DNA of 64,000 nt from Embleya sp049739465. GTDB taxonomy: Bacteria; Actinomycetota; Actinomycetes; Streptomycetales; Streptomycetaceae. Positions 42,316-51,270 of this stretch are shown piece by piece. The stretch covers positions 62,001-126,000 of the forward strand of contig NZ_JBMHHY010000005.1 in the NCBI RefSeq assembly GCF_049739465.1, given 5' to 3'. Made by a program: the position numbers and the translations under genes. The notes under the pieces are model-generated. The model saw only the letters and a list, made by a program, of their open reading frames with translations, did no database searches and was not told the DNA's origin. Each line of letters begins with the position of its first letter. Positions within the stretch are counted from its first letter, which is position 1.

Positions 42316-43326
42316 ATGATTCCGATCCAGGCGGTCCTGTTCCTGTCCTACGCCGTCGGGGCCACGTTCGCGCTCGCGTCGGCCCGGCAACTCCAGGCGT
42401 GGGAGCGCCGCGCCGCCGGGCGCCGGGCGCCCGCGGAACTCGCGGTGCGGATCCGGGCCCGGACGGCCAATCCGTACCTGTGCCTGACCGTGCTGTTCGC
42501 GGCCGTACTGCTCGTGCCCACCGGCGTGTTCATGCTGTGGCAGAACCCGTCCTGGCAGACCATGCACAGCGCACACCGACACACCGATGTGTGGGCGGGA
42601 TTCGTCCTGGTCTACGCGGGCGGTTGTGTACTGGCCGTGCTGGCCGGGTTCCTGGCAGGGCAGGCCCTGGTGCTGGTGGGCGCGGCGTACTGGGTGTTCG
42701 TCCAGGCGGTGGCCGCGTGGTTCGTGATGTTCCTGATCCTGGTGCACGGCGCGGACGGTTCGGGGTATCGGCGCGTACTGACCACCAACAGCCACGACTT
42801 CGCCACCTGGTCCCGGCGCGGCGTGGGGCGCAACGTGCTGGACTTCGCGAACTCCGGCACGATGTTCGCCCTGGTCTTCCTCGGCGGCCCGGTGTTGCTG
42901 CTCCTGTTCCTCACCGAGATCAGCTGGCTGGCCGAGGGGTGGCGGCTGCCCGGCGCGGATGCCGAGCGTAAGGTGCCCAAGCCGGTCGCGGTGGCGATCG
43001 CGGCGGCGGGCGTGCATGGACTGCCGTTCGTAGGTGCCCTGTTGGCGAGCGGGCTGATCCGGATGTGCGGTTGGCCGCTCGGCCTGCTGCTCTTCGCACC
43101 GATCGCGGCGACCACGCTGCTGTGGCGACGATCGCCGGTGCGGACGCTCTACCCGCTGGTGGGTATCCCGGCCGGGCACTGGCGGGACGGCGAGGATTTT
43201 GCCGCGGTGCCCCCAGAGCAACCCGCCTCGGAGCAACCCGCTTCGGAGCAGCAGCCGTTGGCCGCGGAACTGGTCGCGGCGGTGACGGCGGTACTGGATC
43301 GGCGGGCCGCGCCACCATCGCGCTGA
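42316..43326 (+). CDS. Multi-pass membrane protein of unknown function
   Basis: This is a 336-residue protein with about seven hydrophobic helices (IQAVLFLSYAVGATFALA, CLTVLFAAVLLVPTGVFML, DVWAGFVLVYAGGCVLAVLAGFLAG and others) and a Gln/Glu-rich C-terminal tail (EQPASEQPASEQQPL). Good ribosome site GAGGGAAAGG. I do not recognise the family. As third gene of the DUF6230/DUF6114-like group it is probably part of the same envelope complex. Confidence 0.75.
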   Translation: MIPIQAVLFLSYAVGATFALASARQLQAWERRAAGRRAPAELAVRIRARTANPYLCLTVLFAAVLLVPTGVFMLWQNPSWQTMHSAHRHTDVWAGFVLVYAGGCVLAVLAGFLAGQALVLVGAAYWVFVQAVAAWFVMFLILVHGADGSGYRRVLTTNSHDFATWSRRGVGRNVLDFANSGTMFALVFLGGPVLLLLFLTEISWLAEGWRLPGADAERKVPKPVAVAIAAAGVHGLPFVGALLASGLIRMCGWPLGLLLFAPIAATTLLWRRSPVRTLYPLVGIPAGHWRDGEDFAAVPPEQPASEQPASEQQPLAAELVAAVTAVLDRRAAPPSR

Positions 43327-43375
43327 CGTGGTGTCAGGTGCCCGGATCGATACCCGGCTCGGGGCCCGCCGCCGA

Positions 43376-44317
43376 TCACATGTCGAACAGCGCGCTGACG
43401 CTCTCCCCGTTGTGGATCCGGCGGACCGCCTCGGCCAGGGCCGGGGCGATGGACAATACGCGGAGTTTGTCGGTGTGTTCCTCGATCGGGATCGGAACCG
43501 TGTTCGTACAGACGATCTCCAGTACATCGGGCTGATCCGACAGGCGCTTGAGCGCGCCCGCCGCGAACAACCCGTGCGTACACGCCACCCGAATCGATCG
43601 TGCACCCAACTCGCGCAGCCGGTCCAGGAGTTCCAGGACGGTGCTGCCCTTGGCGATCTCGTCGTCCAGGACGATCACGTCCCGGCCGGTCACCTCACCG
43701 ATCACCGAGCTGATCGCCACCCGGTCGTCGGCGAACCGCTGCTTGGCGCCGGCGGCGACCTGCGCGCCGAGCATCCGGGCGAACGCGGCGGCCTCCTTGG
43801 CATTGCCCAGGTCGGGGGAGACCACCGTGGTGTTGGACAGATCGTGGCCGCGGAAGTGCTGGGCCAACTCGCGCAGCGCGTGCAGGTGGTCGACCGGGAC
43901 CGAGAAGAAGCCGTGCACCTGCGGCGAGTGCAGCGTCATCGCCAGCACCCGACTCGCCCCGGAGGCCACCATCAGATCGGCCACCAGTCGCCCGCCGATC
44001 GAGATGCGCGGCGCGTCCTTCTTGTCCGAGCGGGCGTAGGCGTAGTGCGGCATCACCACGGTGATCCGCCCCGCCGAGGCGCCGCGCGCGGCGTCGCACA
44101 TCAACAACAGCTCGACCAGGTTCTCCTGGACCGGCACCACCAGCGGTTGGATCAGGAAGACGTCGTGCTCGCGGCAGTTGGCCTGAAGTTGCACCTCGAG
44201 GCAGTCGTTCGCAAATCTGTTCACCCGGGTCGGACTGAGCGGGACACCGAGGTGCGCGCAGACCTGGGCGGCCAGTTCGGGGTGTGCGCTACCGCTGAAG
44301 ACGGCGATCTCTCGCAC
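43376..44317 (-). CDS. Ribose-phosphate pyrophosphokinase (PRPP synthetase)-like
   Basis: This is a 313-residue protein, normal length for PRPP synthetase, which makes PRPP from ribose 5-phosphate and ATP. Visible motifs are REIAVFSGSAHPELA (N-terminus), DKKDAPRISIGGRLVADLM (flexible catalytic loop), HSPQVHGFFSVPVDHLHA, and the PRPP loop VIVLDDEIAKGSTVLELL. The last differs from the common DDxIDTxGT form. I choose the GTG at 44317 because GAGGAGCGG lies six bases before it; the longer ATG (MIEERF) has no ribosome site and its codons contain this Shine-Dalgarno. It may be a secondary paralogue rather than the housekeeping enzyme. Confidence 0.88.
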   Translation of the reverse strand: MREIAVFSGSAHPELAAQVCAHLGVPLSPTRVNRFANDCLEVQLQANCREHDVFLIQPLVVPVQENLVELLLMCDAARGASAGRITVVMPHYAYARSDKKDAPRISIGGRLVADLMVASGASRVLAMTLHSPQVHGFFSVPVDHLHALRELAQHFRGHDLSNTTVVSPDLGNAKEAAAFARMLGAQVAAGAKQRFADDRVAISSVIGEVTGRDVIVLDDEIAKGSTVLELLDRLRELGARSIRVACTHGLFAAGALKRLSDQPDVLEIVCTNTVPIPIEEHTDKLRVLSIAPALAEAVRRIHNGESVSALFDM

Positions 44318-44495
44318 GAACCGCTCCTCAATCATCGTTGCGTGTCGGTTCGCCGCAGCGCCGCCGGCGAATCGGCATTCCGGCCACATGCTAAGGGCCG
44401 ACGGCCGAGACACCGAACCCACCGGGCCGCCGAACCGGCCGCGACACCGGCTCCGCGGCCGCTCGCCTCGATCGGCGGCACGCCGGAAGGGCCCT

Positions 44496-44537
44496 CCCGG
44501 CCCGGGGTCGGCGGGGGACGCCGACCCCGGGCCCGGG
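44496..44537. terminator. Very stable GC hairpin
   Basis: Arms CCCGGCCCGGGGTCGGC and GCCGACCCCGGGCCCGGG pair over about 17 bp with one mismatch or bulge. It lies 30 bp past the stop of the secreted-protein gene at 44568 and is its likely terminator. Confidence 0.8.
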
Positions 44538-44567
44538 AAGGCCCTGGTCACCTACTGCGGCGCAGGC

Positions 44568-45377
44568 TCAGGAACGGCGGCGCCGTACCCGTACCAGCAC
44601 GCCGCCCGCGCCCACCACGCCGAGCAGGCCACCCGCGGCAAGTGCCGTCGGGCCGACGCCGAACGGATCGTCACCGGTGTCGGTCCGCCCCGCGCCCGGC
44701 CCATAGCCGCCCGCCAGGCCCTTCGCGTCGTAGGCCGACCCGGGCAACTTGTCCGCGTAGGCCCGGTGTACCCGCTGCTGATAAGCCACCACGGTGGTCC
44801 CGCCCGCGCCGATCGCCCGCTCCGCGTCCGCGTTCAGCGGCAACACCCGGTCGCCGCCCTGCACGTACCACGCGTTGATCTGCGGCTCGCGGAAGACCAC
44901 ACCGCCGGCCGACAGCCGCGCGCCCGCCGCCGCGTAGCGCGTCTCGTCGTCGCCCTCGGCGATGTTGACCACCTGCCGGCCGCGCGGGGTGTCGGCCGTC
45001 CACACCGACGCCCGGCGACCGTCGGCGGACACCGCGGTGGCGGCCAGGAACTCCGGCCGGGCGATCGGCACCGCCCAAGCCCCCGGCCGGGCCGCGACGA
45101 ACTCCGGGGACAGCGTGTACACGGCGACCACCGAGCCGTCGATCCGCGGCGCCGCGTCCGTCGCGGTGAGTGCGCCGTCCCGGGCGAAGAACCTGGCCAG
45201 CGTGTCCAACGTGCCCGGCGCGGCGGCCACGTCTCGCGCCGCGCTCACGCTCGCCGCGTCCGGCGCCGGCGGCGCGGGCACCGACGCCGCGTGCGCGGCC
45301 TGTGGGGTGAGGGTCAGGGTGAGCGCCGCGGCGATCGTGCCCACCGCGAACAGCCGCTTGAGGCCGATTCCGGTCAT
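44568..45377 (-). CDS. Secreted, C-terminally anchored protein paired with the papain-like protease
   Basis: This is 269 residues. There is a signal peptide (KRLFAVGTIAAALTLTLTPQAAHA, cut near residue 30), an exported domain of about 190 residues without a recognised motif, a linker with GPGAGRTDTGDDPFG, and a C-terminal membrane helix (ALAAGGLLGVVGAGGVLV) ending in RVRRRRS, which leaves it anchored outside. It starts four bases after the protease stop, so the two are co-transcribed. It could be a substrate, chaperone or inhibitor of the protease. Confidence 0.78.
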   Translation of the reverse strand: MTGIGLKRLFAVGTIAAALTLTLTPQAAHAASVPAPPAPDAASVSAARDVAAAPGTLDTLARFFARDGALTATDAAPRIDGSVVAVYTLSPEFVAARPGAWAVPIARPEFLAATAVSADGRRASVWTADTPRGRQVVNIAEGDDETRYAAAGARLSAGGVVFREPQINAWYVQGGDRVLPLNADAERAIGAGGTTVVAYQQRVHRAYADKLPGSAYDAKGLAGGYGPGAGRTDTGDDPFGVGPTALAAGGLLGVVGAGGVLVRVRRRRS

Positions 45378-45381
45378 CGCG

Positions 45382-46056
45382 TCACGCTCCGATCCGGTAG
45401 AGCGAGTGGGTCCAGGAGAACTCGTTGTTGTCCACGTACCAGTCGTGCGCGCCCCAGTTGTAGCGGTAGTTGCTCGGCCACGGGTCGCCCCAGTAGACCC
45501 AGCTCTGCGAGGTGTCGTAGCCGTAGATCACGTGCATGTGCCCGCCGCCCGAGGACCACTGGATCCGGGTCTCGATCGGCCGGTCGGCGTTGATCTCGGT
45601 TTGCACGGTGCTGTACTGGAGCCAACCGCTGACGTAGGAGCCGGAGTTGATCCCGGCCCAGTCCAGCGCGTTCTGCACATTGCCCAGGTTGGCCTGGGAG
45701 TTGGGGCACTCGGAGTTCTGCGATCGACCGAACGCCGCGTTGCAGAACTGGTTTTGGCTGTAGTTGCGGCCGTACCAGGTGGCGATCGTGTTGCCGGAAC
45801 CCGCCCAGCACCAGTTGGTCTTCTGCTGGGCCTGCATGGTGATGTTCAACTTCTTGGCGCCGAGCGCGAGCGGCTGGGCCTGCGCGTCCGGTGCGTCCGC
45901 TGCCATGGATGCGGCGGTGGGGACGGACGCGGCGGGCGCCGCGGACGCGGCCGAGGGCACCGCGAGCAGCGCGGAGAGCAGCGCGACCACCGTGAGGGTC
46001 AGCGCGGAACGACGACGGCCGGCAAAGCGGCCCGTGCGTGGGGACGTTCGAGTCAT
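45382..46056 (-). CDS. Secreted papain-like cysteine protease (C39/C70 type)
   Basis: This is 224 residues. A twin-Arg/basic start (FAGRRRSALTLTVVALLSALLAV) ends in a signal-peptidase site near ASAA. The mature part has C83 in KTNWCWAGSGNTIATW, H173/H175 in GGGHMHVIYGYD and D191 in YWGDPWP, the layout of papain-like AvrRpt2 (C70)/Peptidase_C39_2 proteins. The start MTRTSPRTG has GGAAGGA upstream; a longer frame has none. A stretch of 40 residues between signal peptide and catalytic domain may be a pro-region. It is followed by the anchored companion protein. Confidence 0.85.
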   Translation of the reverse strand: MTRTSPRTGRFAGRRRSALTLTVVALLSALLAVPSAASAAPAASVPTAASMAADAPDAQAQPLALGAKKLNITMQAQQKTNWCWAGSGNTIATWYGRNYSQNQFCNAAFGRSQNSECPNSQANLGNVQNALDWAGINSGSYVSGWLQYSTVQTEINADRPIETRIQWSSGGGHMHVIYGYDTSQSWVYWGDPWPSNYRYNWGAHDWYVDNNEFSWTHSLYRIGA

Positions 46057-46290
46057 GGCGTTCCTTCCCGAGAGGAGGGACGGGTGGGGCGTGGCGCGCG
46101 TCCGGACGCTGCAAGGTGGAGCATCGGGTGTTGTCGTGGTGTGTTTCAAGACGCTTCAATGCGGGGTGAAGCGGTGATGTGAACGCCTGGACCGGCCTGT
46201 GAACGACACGTGTCCGGTCGGCTGGAATACCCGCGTCGAGGCCGTCGGCCCCGACCGGCCGGGCGTGAACATTCACAAGGGAGGCGAACG

Positions 46291-47226
46291 ATGCCGCGCA
46301 CCGATACCCAAGGCGTCCCGGTCGAGGCGGAGTTGGCGCGGGCCCTGCGCACCGGTCCGTTCCATCTGGCCCTGCGCGCCGCGCTGGCCGCGCGCGGGCT
46401 GGCCCTGCACCGGGTGCAACACCGGTTGGCTCAGCGCGGTGTGCATGTCGGGGTGACCAGCCTGAGCTACTGGCAGCAGGGCGCCCGCCGCCCGCAACGG
46501 CCGGAATCGTTGCGCGCGGTACGGGAGTTGGAGGAGGTGCTGAAGCTGCCGGCGGGGGCGCTGACCAGGCTGCTCGAACCGGAGGCGGCCGAGCGCACCG
46601 CGTCGCGGTCGTATCGCGCGGTGATGGACGAGTCCGTCTCGCTCGGCCGGTTGCTCGCCGACTTGGAGTCGCCGGCCGACGGCGGCCTGCACACGGTCTG
46701 CCAGTTGGAACGGGTCCGGGTCGGGCCCGACCGCGAACTCCTGGGCCGCGCCTCGCAACACGTGGTGCGCGCGCACCGCGACGGAGTGGATCGTTACCTC
46801 GCCATCCACATCGGCGACCGGGGCTGCGTGCCCGAGCGGGTACGGGTCCGGGCGACCGAGAACTGCCGGGTGGGCCGGGTGCGGTGGAGCCGGAACTCGA
46901 CCGTGCTGGTGGCGGAGCTGTTGTTCGACGCCCGGCTGCGGGCGGGGGACACCTACGTGTTCGGCTACGGCTTCGAGGACGGCACCGGCGGGCCGAGCGA
47001 CGAGTATCTGCGCGGCTTCACCTTCCCGTGCGGGCAGTACGTGCTCCAGGTCCGGTTCGACCCCGCCGCTCTGCCGGTGCACTGCCGGCGGTTCGCGCAG
47101 AGTACGGCGGGCGGGCCGCGCACCGGTCGGCGCGATCTGACCCTGAACGGCCGACACTGCATCGTCCACCTGGCCGAACAGGACGTCGGGCCGGGCATCC
47201 TCGGCATCGGCTGGGACTGGACCTGA
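46291..47226 (+). CDS. HTH-domain protein with large C-terminal domain
   Basis: This is a 311-residue cytoplasmic protein. The N-terminal 90 residues contain a XRE-like helix-turn-helix (LALHRVQHRLAQRGVHVGVTSLSYWQQGARRPQRPESLRAV). The remaining 220 residues form a beta-rich domain found in many Streptomyces HTH proteins of unknown function. AAGGGAGG precedes the ATG. It lies divergent from the protease gene, 234 bp apart, so it may regulate that pair. Confidence 0.78.
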   Translation: MPRTDTQGVPVEAELARALRTGPFHLALRAALAARGLALHRVQHRLAQRGVHVGVTSLSYWQQGARRPQRPESLRAVRELEEVLKLPAGALTRLLEPEAAERTASRSYRAVMDESVSLGRLLADLESPADGGLHTVCQLERVRVGPDRELLGRASQHVVRAHRDGVDRYLAIHIGDRGCVPERVRVRATENCRVGRVRWSRNSTVLVAELLFDARLRAGDTYVFGYGFEDGTGGPSDEYLRGFTFPCGQYVLQVRFDPAALPVHCRRFAQSTAGGPRTGRRDLTLNGRHCIVHLAEQDVGPGILGIGWDWT

Positions 47227-47228
47227 CC

Positions 47229-47285
47229 GGGCCGCCCGCCGGCTCCGCCCGGGTCACCCGATGGGCGCACCACGGCGGGCGGCCC
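47229..47285. terminator. Hairpin terminator after the HTH gene
   Basis: The arms GGGCCGCCCGCCG and CGGCGGGCGGCCC (13 bp, perfect) surround a 31-base loop. It begins three bases after the stop codon. Confidence 0.75.
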
Positions 47286-47405
47286 GCCGCCGGATGACGT
47301 TGGATGGGCCGGGGATCGGCCCTGCCCGCCGGGTCCGCCGCCCATCGATCACCGGCCGGCCGGCACCCCCCGTTCGCCGGCCGCGATCCGGACAAGGAGT
47401 CGGCC

Positions 47406-48140
47406 GTGTCGCAGCCGCACCGCACCCACGATCCCACCGGCGATCCGCTCGCGTCGGGTGGATCGGCCCCCCGCCCGCGGCGCTGGGCGACCGCAGTGTG
47501 GCGCTATGTACGCAGCGCGCCCGGGACCTACATCTGGTTGGCGATCCTGCTGGTGACCACCCGGGTGTTGCGGCATCTGGACCCGGAGTTCGAGCAGGAA
47601 TTCCTGGCGCAGCGGTCGACGAATCTGCACGAGTTGGCGACCAACCCGGTGCGGGTGTTGATCTCCAGTCTGTTCTGGCTGGACGGCGGGGGATGGCTGA
47701 ACTACGCGTTCTTCTACAGCGTCTTCCACGCCACCGCCGAGCGCTGGCTGGGCACTTGGCGCTGGCTGCTGGTGCTCGGCATCGCGCACGTGGGCGCGAC
47801 GTATCTCAGCGAGGGCGTGTTGTACCTGGCGATCCGGCACGGCTTCGCGCCCGGGTCGGCGGTGAACACCCTCGACGTGGGCGTGAGTTACGCGTTGGCC
47901 GGGATCGAGGCGGTGTTGGCCTGGTTGCTGGTCGCGCCGTGGCGCTATCTCTACCTCGCGGTGATCCTGGCGAGCTACGGCCAGGCGTTGATCTCGGGCC
48001 GGACGTTCACCGATGTCGGGCACTTCACCGCCGCGCTGCTCGGTCTGGCCTGCTACCCGCTGGTCCGCGACCGGGCCGGCCGCTGGGATCCGCCGGCCAC
48101 GGTGCGTGGGCTGCGCACCCGATGGAGGAGGCACGCGTGA
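47406..48140 (+). CDS. Rhomboid-like membrane protein
   Basis: This is a 244-residue protein with about six membrane helices after a 40-residue polar N-terminus. It has the overall rhomboid pattern: a loop-1-like LFWLDGGGWLNYAFFY, a candidate nucleophile S161 in DVGVSYALAGIE (the place of GxSG) and a candidate histidine H206 in DVGHFTAALLGLA. The GxSG motif is degenerate, so it may be an inactive relative (iRhom-like) or a distant active intramembrane protease. The GTG start has AAGGAG. It overlaps the next gene by GTGA. Confidence 0.72.
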   Translation: MSQPHRTHDPTGDPLASGGSAPRPRRWATAVWRYVRSAPGTYIWLAILLVTTRVLRHLDPEFEQEFLAQRSTNLHELATNPVRVLISSLFWLDGGGWLNYAFFYSVFHATAERWLGTWRWLLVLGIAHVGATYLSEGVLYLAIRHGFAPGSAVNTLDVGVSYALAGIEAVLAWLLVAPWRYLYLAVILASYGQALISGRTFTDVGHFTAALLGLACYPLVRDRAGRWDPPATVRGLRTRWRRHA

Positions 48141-48451
48141 GCGATCCGACGGAGCGCCCCGAATTGCGGGCGGCCGGCTCGCATCTGCACCCCGGCGCGC
48201 TGGTCCGGCTGCACGGCCTCGGCGCGGTGGACCCGCACCACGTGCCGACCGAGCCGGGTGACCTGCGCTTCGCCGACGGGTCGCGGACGGCGGCGCAGGT
48301 GCTGATCGACGCGGACGAGCGGGTGACGTTGTGGGTCGCGGAGTACACCACGGCCGCCGGCACCACGATCGCGGAGCGGGTGTGGTCGGTACATCCGGCG
48401 CCGGATGGTTCGGGTGACGTGCTACTGCGGATCGGCGCGCGGCTGCCGTAG
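48137..48451 (+). CDS. Small hypothetical protein coupled to the rhomboid-like gene
   Basis: This is a 104-residue soluble protein that reads like a small beta-sandwich (LRFADGSRTAAQVLIDADERVTLWVAEYTT). No family is recognised. Its GTG overlaps the rhomboid-like stop codon, with GGAGGAGG just upstream. Co-translation suggests a functional link to that membrane protein. Confidence 0.65.
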   Translation: MSDPTERPELRAAGSHLHPGALVRLHGLGAVDPHHVPTEPGDLRFADGSRTAAQVLIDADERVTLWVAEYTTAAGTTIAERVWSVHPAPDGSGDVLLRIGARLP

Positions 48452-48548
48452 GCGCGGTCGGTCGGTGCGCTTGCGGGGGCGGGGGCGGGGGCGAGTGGGG
48501 GTGGTCGGCGATGTCGGGCCGGTGGGGCCGATGTGCCCGTGCCCGGGG

Positions 48549-49157
48549 TCAGCCGGTCCCGGTGATCGGGCCCGGCCGGGTGATCCGGTCGAGTTCGGTG
48601 GTCAGCGCGCGGGCGGCGGCTGCCGGGGGCATCCGGTCGGGGTAGAGCAGGACGTGGATGCCGAGGCCGTCGATCAGGGCCAGTACGTCGGCCGCGATCG
48701 TGTCCACGTCCGCGTCGTCGATCAGTTCGCCGCCGTCGCGGGCGTCGCGCAGGATGCCGCGGACGATCACGCTCAGGTCCTCACGTTCGCGGCGGTTGTT
48801 CTCGGCGACCTTGGTGGCGACCAGGGCGCGGTGCCAGACGGCCAGTTCCAGGACGGTCTCCTCGACCCGGTCCGGATCGAGCGGGAGCAGATCCGCAAGG
48901 CCCGCCCGCAGCGCGGCCAGGCCGAGGCGGCCGGCGGTGAGGTCGAAGAAGCGACGGGCGATTCGCCGATGCGACCAGTGCACGGCGGCGAGCAGTACGT
49001 CGTCGGCGTCGGCCAGGCCGAGTTCGGCCACCGGCGGGTCGAGCGCGGCGGCCACCGCCTCGGGGGCCACCGGGGCGCCGCCGCCGGCCGACACCAGCCG
49101 GAACGCGGCGGCGCGGACCCGGTCCTGGTCGCGATCGACATCCTGAGGACCCGACAT
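48549..49157 (-). CDS. TetR-like regulator with divergent DNA-binding domain
   Basis: This is 202 residues. The C-terminal two-thirds match the TetR_C_6 / BetI-like ligand domain (VAENNRREREDLSVIVRGILRDARDGGELIDDADVDTIAADVLALIDGLGIHVLLYPDRM). The first 50 residues, where a helix-turn-helix should be (VRAAAFRLVSAGGGAPVAPEAVAAALD), are degenerate. It may bind DNA weakly or not at all. It lies downstream of gntP on the same strand, but 123 bp away. Confidence 0.7.
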   Translation of the reverse strand: MSGPQDVDRDQDRVRAAAFRLVSAGGGAPVAPEAVAAALDPPVAELGLADADDVLLAAVHWSHRRIARRFFDLTAGRLGLAALRAGLADLLPLDPDRVEETVLELAVWHRALVATKVAENNRREREDLSVIVRGILRDARDGGELIDDADVDTIAADVLALIDGLGIHVLLYPDRMPPAAAARALTTELDRITRPGPITGTG

Positions 49158-49280
49158 GCCGGCAGCCTACGGCCTGGCCGGGCGATCGCGGTGGAACCTG
49201 GTGCCAGGGCCGCGCCGCCCGGCGGCGTGCCGGGCGACGCGACCCGGTGGTGCGGCGGCGGTGGCGTTGGCGCGGCGGCG

Positions 49281-50678
49281 TTACAACACCAGCGACAGGA
49301 GCAGCACGAAGCTGCCCGCGACCACCGAGATGATCGTCTCCATCAGCGACCAGGTCTTGACCGTCTGGCCGACGCTCATCCCGAAGTACTCCTTGACCAG
49401 CCAGAAGCCCGCGTCGTTGACGTGGCTGAAGAACAACGACCCGGCGCCGACGGCCAACACGAGCAGCGCGGTATGGGTGGTGCTCATGTCCGCGGCGAGC
49501 GGCGCGACGAGTCCGGCGGCGGAGATCGTGGCCACCGTCGCGGAGCCCGTGGCGAGCCGGATGGCGACCGCGATCAGCCAGGCGAGCAGCAGCGGCGAGA
49601 TGGCCCAGTCCTGGGAGATGTCCAGGATCATCCGGCCCACCCCGACGTCCACCAGGGTCTGCTTGAAGCCGCCGCCCGCGCCGACGATCAGCAGGATGCC
49701 GGCGATCGGCAGCAGCGCCTTCTCCACGGTGGTCGACAACTTGTCCCGGCCCAGACCGGCGGCCCGGCCCAGGGTGAACATCGCCACGAGTACGGCGGAC
49801 AGCAGGGCGATCAGCGGCGAGCCGACCACGTCCGCGACCCGCTGGACCCGGTCCGCGGGGTCGTCCACGACGATGTCGACCAGTGCCTTGCCGAGCATCA
49901 GCACCACCGGCAGCAGCACGGTGCAGACGGTGGCGGCGAAGCTGGGCCGCTGCTTGAGCTCGGCCGAGGGCCGCTCCGGGATCATCCGCTCCGGCGGCGC
50001 GATGTCCACCCAGCGGGCGGCGTAGCGGCCGAACAGCGGACCGGCGATGGCCAGCGTCGGAATCGCCACCACCACGCCGAGCGCGAGCACCACGCCCAGG
50101 TCGGCGTGGATCGCGTCGATCGCGGCGAGCGGGCCGGGGTGCGGCGGCACCAGACCGTGCATCACGGACAGGCCGGCCAGCGCCGGGATGCCGACCCGCA
50201 TCAGCGAGTGGTTGCCGCGCTTGGCGACCAGCAGGACGACCGGGATCAGCAGTACGACGCCGACCTCGAAGAACAGCGGCAGTCCGATGATGCCCGCGAT
50301 CAGCGCCATCGCCCACGGCATGGTGCGATCGCTCGCCTTGGCCAGGATGGTGTCCACGATCTGGTCGGCGCCGCCGGAGTCGGCGAGCAGCTTGCCCAGG
50401 ATCGCGCCGAGGGCGATCAGTACACCGACACCCGCGACGGTGGAGCCGAGCCCCGAGGTGAAGCTGGCGATCGCCTTGTCCAGCGGCGCGGCGGCGACCG
50501 CGCCCAGGACCAGCGAGCCGATGGTCAGCGCCAGGAACGCGTGCAGCTTGAACCGGCCGATGAGCAGCACGATCACGCCGATGCCGACGAGTACCGCCAG
50601 GCCGAGTTGGGCGTGTCCGGCCGAGGTGATGGGCGCGGCCGGTGCCGCCGCCAGCATCGGCAGGTCGATGGTGGTCAC
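49281..50678 (-). CDS. gntP: Gluconate:H+ symporter
   Basis: This is a 465-residue, roughly 12-14-helix carrier of the GntP family, which takes up gluconate. The sequence shows GSLVLGAVAAAPLDKAIASFTSGLG, GVGVLIALGAILGKLLADSGGADQI, MHGLVPPHPGPLAAI and VNDAGFWLVKEYFGMSVGQTVKTWS, all hallmark stretches. The GTG start overlaps the gntK stop codon (GTGA). The operon gntK-gntP is divergent from a GntR-type regulator. Confidence 0.93.
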   Translation of the reverse strand: MTTIDLPMLAAAPAAPITSAGHAQLGLAVLVGIGVIVLLIGRFKLHAFLALTIGSLVLGAVAAAPLDKAIASFTSGLGSTVAGVGVLIALGAILGKLLADSGGADQIVDTILAKASDRTMPWAMALIAGIIGLPLFFEVGVVLLIPVVLLVAKRGNHSLMRVGIPALAGLSVMHGLVPPHPGPLAAIDAIHADLGVVLALGVVVAIPTLAIAGPLFGRYAARWVDIAPPERMIPERPSAELKQRPSFAATVCTVLLPVVLMLGKALVDIVVDDPADRVQRVADVVGSPLIALLSAVLVAMFTLGRAAGLGRDKLSTTVEKALLPIAGILLIVGAGGGFKQTLVDVGVGRMILDISQDWAISPLLLAWLIAVAIRLATGSATVATISAAGLVAPLAADMSTTHTALLVLAVGAGSLFFSHVNDAGFWLVKEYFGMSVGQTVKTWSLMETIISVVAGSFVLLLSLVL

Positions 50679-51226
50679 GGGGTCCCCTGATTCGGTTGAT
50701 TCGCGGTGTTCGTTCGAGGTGTTTCCAGGCGTCGCAGTGCGGCGACGGCCTGTTCGGCGATGGCCTGCGGGCCGGGCGAGATGTCGAGGGTGACACCCGC
50801 TTCGTCCGGCTCCAGTGCTTGCAGGTCGGCGAGCTGTGAGGTCAGCAGCGCCTCCGGCATGAAGTGCCCGGTGCGTTGGTGCAGTCGCTCGGCGATCAAC
50901 GCGCGCTCCCCGACGAGGTGGAGGGTGAGCACCTCGGGTGCGGCCCGGCGCAGCCGGTCGCGGTAGGCGCGCTTGAGTGCGGAGCAGCCGATCACGCAGC
51001 CGGTGTGCCGGTGTGCGCCCAGCCAGTCGCCGATGGCGTCCAGCCAGGGTGCCCGGTCCACGTCGTCCAGTGGGATCCCGGCCGACATCTTGGCGATGTT
51101 GGCGGGTGGGTGGAAGTCGTCCGCGTCCGCGTAGGGCACCCGCAGTTCGGCAGCGAGCAGCCGACCGACCGTGGACTTCCCGGTGCCGGACACACCCATG
51201 ACCACCACGACGTGGGGGGCGTTCAT
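50675..51226 (-). CDS. gntK: Gluconokinase
   Basis: This is a 183-residue kinase that phosphorylates gluconate to 6-phosphogluconate for the pentose phosphate pathway. The P-loop is GVSGTGKST at residues 11-19, followed by DADDFHPPANIAKMSAGIPLDDVDRAPWLDAIGDWL, GCSALKRAYRDRLR and RTGHFMPEALLTSQLADLQ. The start MNAPHVVVV has GAGG upstream; a longer in-frame start is inside the operator region. It is the first gene of the gntK-gntP operon. Confidence 0.94.
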   Translation of the reverse strand: MNAPHVVVVMGVSGTGKSTVGRLLAAELRVPYADADDFHPPANIAKMSAGIPLDDVDRAPWLDAIGDWLGAHRHTGCVIGCSALKRAYRDRLRRAAPEVLTLHLVGERALIAERLHQRTGHFMPEALLTSQLADLQALEPDEAGVTLDISPGPQAIAEQAVAALRRLETPRTNTANQPNQGTP

Positions 51227-51270
51227 CGATACCTCGCTGTCTTTGCCCGGCTTGTGCACGGGCGCCGTCC

